48,204 nucleotides of DNA from Puniceispirillum sp965657105 (GCF_965657105.1 NZ_CBFHNB010000006.1:1-48204); one strand, 5' to 3'. Positions 17,689 to 26,347 are shown, counted from the first letter of the stretch. Notes: generated by a model from the letters alone, not told the origin. Numbers and translations: made by a program.

Positions 17689-18627
17689 TTATTGCGAATT
17701 GCCGTAATACAGTGTCACAACATGGACAGCTTCGGCAAAGAATAGCCACCGTTCCATCACCAACCCAACAACAAGGCTAGCTGTCGCAACTGCGGCAAAG
17801 AACAGAGGTTCAGACATACCAAGGCTTAGCACCATGCAAACCGCCGGCACGATAAAACAAAGCAATGTAGATAGCATTCGCATCTGCCGGCTATGTTTGC
17901 GGGCTACAGCATACCCCATTTCACGCATGACATAGTTAGGCTGCGTATGGGCAGGTTCAATCTGACGGATTTTGCCATGTCCCTTTAAACCGATAGCCTG
18001 TTCAACTGTATAGCCGATCGAAGTTCTATCAATCTTGACCCAATACAGCCATTTAGCAACCAAAGCTGTCGCCGCGAGCATCAAGGCCAGACCAATCGAC
18101 GAACTGTTAACCTGATCAAAGATAGTTAGCAGCAAAACCTGTAAGATCGCCCCACTTGAAAGCGCTATGATAATGTAATTTGGGGCTGTCATCTTCTGGT
18201 TCCATGCACTGATCGTGCGCAAAGACGCATAGATCATACCTGTGCAATAGACAGTCACAACTGACAGGATAGCTGTCAGCAAGGCTACATAAGGCACAAA
18301 GCCATCAAGCTTTCCAAAGAACACCCATGAAATACCGAATATGCCAGCTGGCGCATAGGTTACGATGGCAAAAACGCCTTCGCGTGACAGCCAGGATGTA
18401 CGCCATTGCGAAACGGCACGCCAAGAACGCTCAGGATGACCCAGATGCGCCATTGAAGACAGCAAACCGACGGTGATCAAACCAAGCGACAGTGCCATGC
18501 TAACAAAGCCATAAACCTGACTTTCCGGCAAAACACCCATAAAGCATGCCAGTGAAAGCAACATCAACAGGCCATAACCGGCACCTGATGCTGTGGTAAA
18601 TAAAATAACGGAATAAGCGGGATGCAT
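17689..18627 (-). CDS. soeC: SoeC-type membrane anchor (DmsC/NrfD-like) of sulfite dehydrogenase
   Basis: 312-residue polytopic membrane protein with about eight hydrophobic helices, of the DmsC class of molybdoenzyme anchors that pass electrons to or from quinone. Characteristic pieces are the N-terminal MHPAYSVILFTTASGAGYG, LGHPERSWRAVSQWRTSWLSREG on the loop after helix two, and ASLRTISAWNQKMTAPNY. It follows soeB by 17 bp with GAGGA before the ATG, giving a soeABC operon. In Allochromatium, SoeABC is a cytoplasm-facing sulfite:quinone oxidoreductase; this anchor would place the enzyme on the inner membrane. DMSO reductase anchor is the alternative but does not fit the catalytic subunit. 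Confidence 0.85.
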   Translation of the reverse strand: MHPAYSVILFTTASGAGYGLLMLLSLACFMGVLPESQVYGFVSMALSLGLITVGLLSSMAHLGHPERSWRAVSQWRTSWLSREGVFAIVTYAPAGIFGISWVFFGKLDGFVPYVALLTAILSVVTVYCTGMIYASLRTISAWNQKMTAPNYIIIALSSGAILQVLLLTIFDQVNSSSIGLALMLAATALVAKWLYWVKIDRTSIGYTVEQAIGLKGHGKIRQIEPAHTQPNYVMREMGYAVARKHSRQMRMLSTLLCFIVPAVCMVLSLGMSEPLFFAAVATASLVVGLVMERWLFFAEAVHVVTLYYGNSQ

Positions 18628-18644
18628 CTTTTTGTCCTCTTATC

Positions 18645-19394
18645 TTATCGGCTAAGCTTGCGGTCAGCCCAGGCAAAGAATTTTTCAGTCTTGGTACCAT
18701 CGCTGGGGCCAACTGTTTCCTTCAATGCTGCAGGTTGTGAGGTGACTGCATCACGGCGTTTACGTGGTGGCAGATATTTATTCACGGGCTTGTAACCAAA
18801 TTCTTCCAGCAGGTTGAAACCTTCACGCTCGGCAACAAGTTTTGACACGTCACTTTCGGGATCACCCAGATCACCAAAATGACGCGCTCCTGTTGGACAG
18901 GCACGCACACAGGCTGGCTGACGATCTTCAGGTTCAAGGTTTTCGTTATAAATACGGTCAACGCACAATGTACATTTCTTCATAACGCCGTGTGATGGAT
19001 CATATTCACGCGCACCATATGGGCACGCCCATGAACAAAGTTTACAGCCGATACATGTATCCGGATTGACCAGAACGATGCCGTCTTCTTCACGCTTATA
19101 GCTGGCACCTGTGGGACAGACCGTTACACAGGCTGGTTCTTCACAATGCAGGCATGAACGGGGGAAATGCACGGTCCGACTTTCCAGACCTTCGCCTAGT
19201 TCAAAACCATGTACACGATTCAGCCAAGCGCCTTGTGGATCCTGACCGTAAGGGTCAATATCGGTCAATGGCGCTGAATAGCCCGACGTGTTCCATTCTT
19301 TACAAGAGGTCACACATCCCTGACAGCCAACGCAGGTGTCGAGGTCGATGACAAGGCCAAGCTTTTTCTTAGTAGTAGCAGGAAGCGATGTCAT
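18645..19394 (-). CDS. soeB: SoeB-type iron-sulfur subunit with four [4Fe-4S] clusters
   Basis: 249-residue ferredoxin-like electron-transfer subunit. Sixteen cysteines are arranged for four [4Fe-4S] clusters: C21-24-27-31, C81-84-89-93, C114-117-120-124, and C141-144-162-166. The layout is that of DmsB/NrfC/SoeB proteins. There is no Tat or Sec signal, consistent with a cytoplasmic complex. Its ATG overlaps the soeA stop by 4 bp (ATGA), so translation is coupled. The C-terminal tail (about 200-249) is basic and unstructured. It would carry electrons from the molybdenum centre of SoeA to the membrane anchor. Confidence 0.9.
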   Translation of the reverse strand: MTSLPATTKKKLGLVIDLDTCVGCQGCVTSCKEWNTSGYSAPLTDIDPYGQDPQGAWLNRVHGFELGEGLESRTVHFPRSCLHCEEPACVTVCPTGASYKREEDGIVLVNPDTCIGCKLCSWACPYGAREYDPSHGVMKKCTLCVDRIYNENLEPEDRQPACVRACPTGARHFGDLGDPESDVSKLVAEREGFNLLEEFGYKPVNKYLPPRKRRDAVTSQPAALKETVGPSDGTKTEKFFAWADRKLSR

Positions 19395-22279
19395 GATTTT
19401 GATCCCTTGTTAAATTGTGCGCCATACGCCAACTCATCAGGTAGTGGGGCATCGGAAAGCGCCTTGAACGGCTCAAAATAAGGCTCAGCCGTGCCTGCTT
19501 CTTCTCGCAAAGCTTTGCTGATTTTCACCCGCAAATCATACCACGCAGCCTGTCCTGTAACCGGATCACTATTTGAATAGCGATAGCCACCTTCGCGTTC
19601 CGGCAGCAATTCCGAGATCAGATGATTAAGCAGGAAGCCCTGCTTCATCTCTGGGGCATCCTTATCAAGGCCCCATGCACCGCCGCGCTTGCCAATCGCA
19701 TTCCATGTCCACAATGTGTCAGGATTACAGCCTTCCATTAGACTCACCTGACATTTGACGCGGCCTATATGGCTGGTAAGCCAGACCCAGTCATCATCAT
19801 GGATATCCAGAGCTTCGGCCTTTTCACGATTCATATATAAACGGTTCGCATTCGTGATCTGACGAAGCCAGGCATTCTGTGATCCCCATGAGTGATACAT
19901 ATGCATGGGGCGCTGGGTAATTGCATGAAACGGATAGTCATCTTTATTGACCATTTCGCCTTCAAAAGTCGGATACCAGAATGGCAGAGGATCGAAGAAT
20001 GACGTAATCCGCTCACGATGCGAATCTTCCGGCTGAATATCACCATGTCCCTGGGCGGCTAGACGGAATTTCTGCAAGGTTTCGCTGTAGAGCTCAAAGA
20101 CAATCTGGTCTGTTGAACCATTAAACCCAACCGATTTAGCCCAGTCCAGATAGGCTTTATTAGCATGCTTGTAATAGCGCATTTCCGGCTCAAGTTCGTG
20201 GGCATGGAAACAACCATTATCAATATATTCCTGAAGCTGGTTCTGGTTCGGCTCGCCGACACCATATTTTGAACCATCTTCACCACGCCAGCCTGCAAGC
20301 GGGCCAATGCCCGGAGCACGCTGGTGATTGGTGATATAATCAGCATAACCACCTGGATATTTTGCCGAACCATCTTCATTAGTCATGCCAGGCAAACCAA
20401 GGCGAGCACCAAGGTCAAGCATGACAGTCTGGAATGGGCGCACATCACGATCTGGCTCAATAACTGGCTGGCGAATGGCATCATTCGCAGAATCAGGGTC
20501 TGAGATCGGGCGATCCAGCATCGAAATACAATCCCATCTTTCAAGATAGGTCGTGTCAGGCAAGATCAGATCCGCATACGGCACCGTTTCCGAATAAAAC
20601 GCATCCGAATAGATGATTTTTGGAATGACATATTCACCCGTATCAGGGTTTTTGGCTGTCAGATGACGCAATGTATCAGGCACGTTCATCGACGAATTCC
20701 AGCCCATATTGGCCATATACATGAACAGCACATCGATATTATACGGATCCATCGAGCCGGCATTATTGATGACCATATGCATCAAGCCATGCGCCGATAC
20801 TGGAGCGTCCCACGAATAGGCTTTGTCGATACGCAATGGCTTTCCATTGTCATCAACCAGCAAATCTTCTGGTCCCTTTACAAAGCCAAGAGGCGGACCT
20901 GGAAGCGGTGTATTGGGTTTGACCTGATCAACTTTACCTGCCGGACGGATCCCTGGTGGAATCGTCTTTGGATAAGGTGGCTTATAGCGGAAACCGCCAG
21001 GACAATCGATTGAACCCAGCAAGATTTGAAGCAGATGAATTAAGCGACATGTATTAAAACCGTTTGAATGCGCCGAAATACCGCGCATCGCATGCATTGA
21101 TACCGGACGCCCGATCATCTTGTCATGTTTGCGGCCAGCCCAGTCAACCCACGGCTGATCGATAACAATTTCACGCTCGAAAGCCGCTTCGGCAAGTTCA
21201 CTTGCAATACGCTTGATTGTGTCTGCCGGAATACCAATTTCTTCGGCAACTGACTCAGGCGCAAATTTACTATCCAGAAAGCGCTCTGCGATCAACGACA
21301 TCACCGGGACGACCTGCGATCCATCGGTCAGCTTGAATGAGCCGTTCAACGCCGGATCGATCTCTAAGGTATTGGCACCAACTGCCTTGTTCTGGTTTTT
21401 GTCCCAAGCCAATGGTTCGCCGTCTTTGTCACGGGCGATCAAACCATCATTGGCGGCACCCGGATTCTGGATAACAAGCCAATGTGAATTGGTGTAGCGC
21501 ACAAGATAATCAAGATCGACCTTGCCAGCCTGCATCAATTCATAAATCAATGCCGATACGAACAAACCGTCACTGCCAGGCTTAACGCCCAGCCATTCAT
21601 CAGCAATTGCGCCGTAACCCGTTCTGACGGGGTTAATGGCGACAACCTTGACGCCGCGTTCTTTCAGCTTGCCAAGTGCCTTTTTGATTGGATTTGAACC
21701 ATGATCCTCGGCTACACCCCATAGCATGAAATATTCGGTTTTATCCCAGTCAGGCTCGCCAAATTCCCAGAACGATCCACCGAATGTATAAAGTCCGGCA
21801 GCCGCCATATTGACCGAACAAAAACCCCCATGCGCGGCAAAATTTGGTGTGCCAAATTGTGACGCCCACCAGCCTGTAAGCGCCTGACTTTGATCGCGTC
21901 CGGTAAATAGGGCAAGTTTACGTGGGTCTTTTGCCCGCACATCGCCAAGCCAGCTTGATGCCAGATCAAGCGCTTCATCCCATGAAATTTCAGCAAATTC
22001 ACCTGAACCGCGGGGACCAACCCGTTTCAGCGGCGAGGTCAAACGCGCTGGTGACACCTGCGTCATGATGCCCGAAGCACCCTTGCCACACAGAACACCC
22101 TTATTCACGGGGTGGTCGCGGTTACCCTCAATATAGCGTACCTGACCATCCTTGAGATAGACTTTGATACCGCAACGGCATGCGCACATGTAACAGGTTG
22201 TGGTTTTAATCTCATCCGCGGGATTCGTCTGAAGATCAATAACCGGATCTTTGTTATTGTCACTAATTGGTGCATCCAT
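19391..22279 (-). CDS. soeA: SoeA-type molybdopterin catalytic subunit, cytoplasmic sulfite dehydrogenase
   Basis: 962-residue molybdopterin-guanine-dinucleotide oxidoreductase. The N-terminal [4Fe-4S] motif is C29-x2-C32-x3-C36-x27-C64, followed by RYIEGNRDHPVNKGVLCGKG. Cys154 in HGGFCSVNMAA is the likely molybdenum ligand. Length, the CYMCACRCGIKV start and the FTGRDQSQALTGWW block match SoeA of Allochromatium vinosum as I remember it. No Tat signal is present, unlike DmsA or TorA, which supports a cytoplasmic site and sulfite oxidation. Reaction: sulfite + quinone + water to sulfate + quinol. Preceding it is the Rieske ferredoxin gene (173-bp gap); soeB overlaps its end. It would remove the sulfite made by oxygenolytic desulfonation. 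Confidence 0.87.
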   Translation of the reverse strand: MDAPISDNNKDPVIDLQTNPADEIKTTTCYMCACRCGIKVYLKDGQVRYIEGNRDHPVNKGVLCGKGASGIMTQVSPARLTSPLKRVGPRGSGEFAEISWDEALDLASSWLGDVRAKDPRKLALFTGRDQSQALTGWWASQFGTPNFAAHGGFCSVNMAAAGLYTFGGSFWEFGEPDWDKTEYFMLWGVAEDHGSNPIKKALGKLKERGVKVVAINPVRTGYGAIADEWLGVKPGSDGLFVSALIYELMQAGKVDLDYLVRYTNSHWLVIQNPGAANDGLIARDKDGEPLAWDKNQNKAVGANTLEIDPALNGSFKLTDGSQVVPVMSLIAERFLDSKFAPESVAEEIGIPADTIKRIASELAEAAFEREIVIDQPWVDWAGRKHDKMIGRPVSMHAMRGISAHSNGFNTCRLIHLLQILLGSIDCPGGFRYKPPYPKTIPPGIRPAGKVDQVKPNTPLPGPPLGFVKGPEDLLVDDNGKPLRIDKAYSWDAPVSAHGLMHMVINNAGSMDPYNIDVLFMYMANMGWNSSMNVPDTLRHLTAKNPDTGEYVIPKIIYSDAFYSETVPYADLILPDTTYLERWDCISMLDRPISDPDSANDAIRQPVIEPDRDVRPFQTVMLDLGARLGLPGMTNEDGSAKYPGGYADYITNHQRAPGIGPLAGWRGEDGSKYGVGEPNQNQLQEYIDNGCFHAHELEPEMRYYKHANKAYLDWAKSVGFNGSTDQIVFELYSETLQKFRLAAQGHGDIQPEDSHRERITSFFDPLPFWYPTFEGEMVNKDDYPFHAITQRPMHMYHSWGSQNAWLRQITNANRLYMNREKAEALDIHDDDWVWLTSHIGRVKCQVSLMEGCNPDTLWTWNAIGKRGGAWGLDKDAPEMKQGFLLNHLISELLPEREGGYRYSNSDPVTGQAAWYDLRVKISKALREEAGTAEPYFEPFKALSDAPLPDELAYGAQFNKGSKS

Positions 22280-22353
22280 CTTAATTGACCCCTAAAAACA
22301 TCATGATTATCTATACAGCTCCATAGAATAAGTGAAAATCTTTTCCATGTAAT

Positions 22354-22369
22354 ACAGATAATCATCTGT
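22354..22369. promoter_or_regulatory. Perfect palindrome ACAGAT-AATC-ATCTGT upstream of soeA
   Basis: A 16-bp inverted repeat about 75 bp upstream of the soeA start, within a 173-bp AT-rich gap after the ferredoxin gene. It could be an operator for separate soe control or a small hairpin; there is no T-run to make it a terminator. Confidence 0.3.
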
Positions 22370-22452
22370 TTTGTTAGTAAAAACTGATGACATAACATCA
22401 ATTATTCTGTTTTGACACTTGTTACACATTAAGCGATTAGTTTGCCATATCC

Positions 22453-22854
22453 CTAATCAAAATCGTCATCGTCATCATCGCCAAAGAATTCATCATCATC
22501 GATGTCGTCTTCCTCATTGAAATCATACTCAAGTTGCTCGGTCACGAAAACCATAACATTGTCACCATCGACCTTGGTATCATAGGTCTTAAGGGGCAGT
22601 TCAGCCTCATCTTGCAATTCCAGCGTTTCCAGATCCCAAGACCACAAATGCTTTGTGCAGGTTAGCTTACAACCCAAAATTGTTCCAGATTCGTCCAATG
22701 GTTCTTCCATATGAGGGCAAATAGGAGGTAACGCAGTGAAACCAGCCTTATGATGCGCGACCACAAGCGGAATACCACCCCCGACACTAGCCCAAAGTTT
22801 TTTTATTGAACCTGGTGGCACTTCACTCGTAGCACAAACTTTAATCCAGCTCAT
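22453..22854 (-). CDS. Rieske-type [2Fe-2S] ferredoxin with polyacidic tail (oxygenase component)
   Basis: 133-residue soluble Rieske ferredoxin of the T4MOC/BphF kind. Ligands are C46-P-H48 and C66-T-K-H69, the normal C-x-H-x17-C-x2-H spacing. The N-terminus (WIKVCATSEVPPGSIKKLW) is typical of this family. The last 25 residues are almost all Asp/Glu, ending in a run of aspartates and FD, an unusual extension that could mediate docking to a basic partner. It lies between the beta subunit gene and soeA on the same strand. Inferred role: carry electrons from the FAD reductase domain of the fusion protein to the oxygenase, equivalent to MsmC in methanesulfonate monooxygenase. Confidence 0.88.
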   Translation of the reverse strand: MSWIKVCATSEVPPGSIKKLWASVGGGIPLVVAHHKAGFTALPPICPHMEEPLDESGTILGCKLTCTKHLWSWDLETLELQDEAELPLKTYDTKVDGDNVMVFVTEQLEYDFNEEDDIDDDEFFGDDDDDDFD

Positions 22855-22930
22855 ATCAATGGTTTCCTTCCATAATTCGGCCTAATCTTATAAACTTTGT
22901 CAGACCATAACCGCAAATAGCTTTTACCGA

Positions 22931-23419
22931 CTAGATTGGCCAATGCGACCCTTTGTCCATACGGCGGTTATCAAGCTTGGTTTCACGATTAACAAATTTT
23001 GCCACACCATCTTTAATGGTGAATTTGTCATGATATTTACCAACTACGAAAAGACGGCTTTCGCCTGAGTCTAGATGCGCATTGATGCCATCAAGCATAT
23101 TTTGATAGACAACAACCGAACTTACAGCTTCAGCTGTCTGCCCATCGTCAGAAATATCGACCGTATATACAGAGGTATGACGGCGAAGCGGCGAATGATC
23201 TGTATTATGCTTTGGCAGCATATCCATCAATCCTTGAAGCTCTTTCTTATCGCCAGAGAAGTAAATCATCTCTTTATTGATTTCAGGGCTAAAGGATGTA
23301 ATCGAATAATGAAATGAATCATCACACAATTCGAACCAGCCCCCCCAATTGAGCTCGTCCAAAGCGATAGCTGCTTTGTAGATTGTTCTTTCAATCTGCT
23401 TTTCGATATCTTGTCCCAT
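22931..23419 (-). CDS. Ring-hydroxylating-oxygenase-type beta subunit
   Basis: 162-residue NTF2/SnoaL-fold protein, the class of small subunits in alpha3-beta3 Rieske oxygenases; it has no cofactor and plays a structural role. Visible family features: an N-terminal helix with IERTIYKAAIALDEL, WFELCDDSFHYSI, a LRRHTSVY strand, and FVVGKYHDKFTIKDGVAKFVNRETKLD close to the end. The ATG at 23419 is chosen because AGGAGA lies 4 nt before it; in-frame starts upstream lack this. It would correspond to MsmB. It sits downstream of the alpha-prime/reductase fusion and upstream of the ferredoxin, so three oxygenase components are contiguous while the catalytic alpha is four genes away. Confidence 0.85.
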   Translation of the reverse strand: MGQDIEKQIERTIYKAAIALDELNWGGWFELCDDSFHYSITSFSPEINKEMIYFSGDKKELQGLMDMLPKHNTDHSPLRRHTSVYTVDISDDGQTAEAVSSVVVYQNMLDGINAHLDSGESRLFVVGKYHDKFTIKDGVAKFVNRETKLDNRRMDKGSHWPI

Positions 23420-23634
23420 TGCATCTCCTCTCGCCATATAATGGCTAATTATATTGTTATTAGATCTTGAAAGCTCCATTAGCGATAGCTCTCAGATCAT
23501 AAGTTTTTTTAGACGTGGTTAGTAATTCGCTGTTGAAATCAGGGTTAAGTCGAACCCTAACTATCCTTTTTAGACATTATCCTGTTTCGTGTTTTTAAGT
23601 GCAAACCGATTGCCACTTATCAATTCCAAAATAA

Positions 23635-26031
23635 TTATTGATCAAGTGGCGAATAGGCTATGTCGGCAATTTGATCCGGGTCTGGTGACACATTGGAATC
23701 AAGACATTGTTTGGCCATCATATAGGTAGCTGGGTCATTGAACACCTCTACCGCAACAAGCCGTTTCTGTCTGAAGCTCCAGAACGAAATTCCACCCTCG
23801 CGGCTACCTGGTCGGGTAACCTGATAAACCTCGTCATCACCCACCGGTACAACGCCAACTGATTGAAGCTTGGCATCATATTGATCCGACCAGAACCACG
23901 GCGTTTGAATGGTAGGTGGTGCGACTTTCATCAATGTCGAAGCGGCTATTGCACCGGTTTCTTGGGCATTATGGACTGATTCAATGGCTAGCGAAGCGCT
24001 GCGTTGCAAAGCAACGTCACCAATCGCCAACACATCCGGATGACTTGAATACATATGGCTATCAACCAGTATCGCGCCACCATCTGCACGCTGTGTTTCA
24101 ATGCCTGCATCATTAGCCAATTTGCTATCCGGCACCACACCAATGCCGACAATCAGCATATCACCTGTCAGAACGGTTCCATCAGTCAGCTTGACCCCAC
24201 TGAAGGCGCCATTGTCCTGCATTATATCTTCAACGCCGATACCAGTTGACAAATTCACCCCATGGCTGTTGTGAAGGTCAGCCAAATAGTCGGCTGTTGA
24301 GGGGCTTGCAACGCGGGCAAGGATTCTATCTGCGGCTTCGATAACGTTAACCTCGATCCCCTTTTTTCGGAATGAGGCTGCAACTTCAAGGCCTATATAT
24401 CCACCACCAATAATAATAGCGCTTTTTGCCTCCTTCATCTTGTTACGGATTGCTATGGCGTCAGCAGGCTGCCGCAGAATAAACGCATTCCGCATCCCTT
24501 CGGCACTAGGTAGCATCCGTGGCACAGCCCCGCTGGCTATAACCAGCTTGTCAAAATGAACCTGCTCACCATCGTCGAGAATCAATGATTTTGCCTCAAG
24601 GTCAATTTTTTGAACGTTGGTTTTGGTTCGCAAGGTAATGTCTTGGTCATTATACCATTTTTTCCGCTTGAGTAGAAAAACCGGATTAACCTTTTCATCT
24701 TCATCAATCAGAAATGCCTTAGATAACGGCGGGCGCTCCATCGGGCCACCACTTTGACGGTCAAGAATGGTGATATTCCCTTCAAAACCGCTTTTCCGCA
24801 TTTTATCAGCAAAGCTAATACCCGCATGACTGGCACCAACAACCACGACATTATAGCCTGTCTTTGCGGCGCTATCATTTGACGCTGGCTCAGACGGCAC
24901 CGCAGAATAAGCCTTGTCCAGATCTTCTGGGTTACGCTTCATCCAGCGCCCCCATTCATTATAATACTGACGCAAAGCGTTTTCGTTAGGTGCCGTATCG
25001 CCAGCTTCCGACGCGTTAACCGCTGAACCGCCAATTTTAAATGGGCCCCAGATTTTATTATGATGCTTGACTCTGGCACTCCGCGCCTCGTCACTATCGC
25101 TTTTCAGGCCAAGCCCACGATATTCGATCATCACCTCATCAGGACCAAGCGGTGTGATTGTGCTGACGCTCAAAGCCGATCCATGCAAGCTAAAGTTAAA
25201 ACCAGGGAATAGATCAACCATAAACCACTGACCTGGTTTCATTTTTGGAAATGTCAGACCATCCTGGCCATTTCCGCCTTCGCCAAAGGTGCCCGCTACC
25301 GCGTGGCCGAACTCATAATCATTTTTTCTGGTTGGCGTCACAGATGAATCATCGGCCTGCTTCATAAAATCCTGATGGAATTTGATGGTTCTATCGTGGT
25401 TGAGCTTGTAATTTGTATTTAAAATTTCCTTATGATAATGGAAAACCTCTAAAGGCTCATCATCAAGAGCGCCAGCAAGCACTTTAAGAGGCGCGCCAAC
25501 CCAATCGTCAAGCGACACGGATGGTTTGTCATTCATATTCACCCAAACAAAGCCACCATATTTAATCTCACAGCGCAAACGGCGCAGACCTGCCTCATCT
25601 TTTGAAAAGCGATCCTGGTATCCTTCTTTTTCGCGTGCCACATAGACACAATTGCCTTTCATGTCGAACTGCCAAGCATGGAACATACATGTGATGCGCT
25701 TTGGGTTACCCGATGCCTGCCCTTCGAGGAACGTACCTTGTGGCCGACGCTCGATAAGCATGCCACGATGCGGACATACATTTAAGTAAGCATGAACTTT
25801 ATTGTCAGCAGCTCGCAGAATTATAATATTCTCATTGCCAATGCTTGATGTACGAAAATCATACGGCTCAGGTAACTCAGATTCGTGACAAACAGGCACC
25901 CAAATATTTTTGAATATTTTTTGCTGTTCTTCAGTCGATATATTGCTATCCGAAAAAATCTTCTGATCAATCCAGTCGCTGTGCGGCGCCTTTGACTTAT
26001 TTGTCTCTTGCTGATCGTTGATTGTTGGCAT
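23635..26031 (-). CDS. Fusion: Rieske oxygenase alpha-like domain (iron site lost) plus FAD/NADH ferredoxin reductase
   Basis: 798 residues. Residues 1-375 are a Rieske oxygenase alpha homologue with ligands C86-P-H88 and C115-M-F-H118, spacing x26, the long spacing I recall for methanesulfonate monooxygenase MsmA. The catalytic domain is degenerate: where the paralogous alpha (15521-16615) has E-F-Y-H-D-F-M-H-Y-H, this one has K217-F-H-Q220-D-F-M-K224-Q-A, and a roughly 21-residue deletion between WGPF and YYNEW removes the third (Asp) ligand. Residues 391-798 are a rhodocoxin/putidaredoxin-reductase-type flavoprotein: FAD motif VVVVGASHAG, RPPLSK, NAD motif IIIGGGYIG, and AIGD near 669-672. 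Fusion of this reductase type to an alpha subunit is unusual; MsmD is a separate protein. Probable role: NADH to FAD to Rieske electron delivery to the other alpha. Confidence 0.88.
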   Translation of the reverse strand: MPTINDQQETNKSKAPHSDWIDQKIFSDSNISTEEQQKIFKNIWVPVCHESELPEPYDFRTSSIGNENIIILRAADNKVHAYLNVCPHRGMLIERRPQGTFLEGQASGNPKRITCMFHAWQFDMKGNCVYVAREKEGYQDRFSKDEAGLRRLRCEIKYGGFVWVNMNDKPSVSLDDWVGAPLKVLAGALDDEPLEVFHYHKEILNTNYKLNHDRTIKFHQDFMKQADDSSVTPTRKNDYEFGHAVAGTFGEGGNGQDGLTFPKMKPGQWFMVDLFPGFNFSLHGSALSVSTITPLGPDEVMIEYRGLGLKSDSDEARSARVKHHNKIWGPFKIGGSAVNASEAGDTAPNENALRQYYNEWGRWMKRNPEDLDKAYSAVPSEPASNDSAAKTGYNVVVVGASHAGISFADKMRKSGFEGNITILDRQSGGPMERPPLSKAFLIDEDEKVNPVFLLKRKKWYNDQDITLRTKTNVQKIDLEAKSLILDDGEQVHFDKLVIASGAVPRMLPSAEGMRNAFILRQPADAIAIRNKMKEAKSAIIIGGGYIGLEVAASFRKKGIEVNVIEAADRILARVASPSTADYLADLHNSHGVNLSTGIGVEDIMQDNGAFSGVKLTDGTVLTGDMLIVGIGVVPDSKLANDAGIETQRADGGAILVDSHMYSSHPDVLAIGDVALQRSASLAIESVHNAQETGAIAASTLMKVAPPTIQTPWFWSDQYDAKLQSVGVVPVGDDEVYQVTRPGSREGGISFWSFRQKRLVAVEVFNDPATYMMAKQCLDSNVSPDPDQIADIAYSPLDQ

Positions 26032-26347
26032 GGCTTTTGATTCCCGTTTTACTTTATATTCAGTAATTTTTTATATTTATGAAAGAACTGTAACAAATAA
26101 GAAAATGACAGTGTAGCCAACAATCGATTGCATTGTTCTATCACTTGATTGAAGAACCCAATAAAGATATGACTTGATAGTTAGGCGTTATAAACCTTTA
26201 CTTTAATCAATATCATGCACAATCATATAATAAGCATGTTTTTTGGGGAAGGGTTATGGGTTCTATGCCTACTATTATTACTAGTTCTGTTAATAATGTA
26301 AGTGTCAGTATCACGGCTTCCCTGTTTTTCAAAAATGGGAGGAAAGT
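26032..26347. promoter_or_regulatory. Divergent promoter region of the oxygenase operon and transporter operon
   Basis: A 316-bp AT-rich stretch between two divergently transcribed operons. It contains an imperfect dyad AACAAT-N7-ATTGTT (26119-26137) and a direct repeat TAT(C/G)ACTTGAT at 26139-26150 and 26168-26179, 29 bp apart, about three helical turns. These are candidate operator sites for the module's regulator. I could not assign -35/-10 boxes with confidence, and see no RNA gene. Confidence 0.45.

Noticed and set aside
17689..22279. Annotation of the molybdoenzyme as DMSO or polysulfide reductase (DmsABC/PsrABC)
   Set aside because: The catalytic subunit has no Tat signal and matches SoeA text; the setting with sulfonate oxygenase and TauE supports sulfite oxidation.
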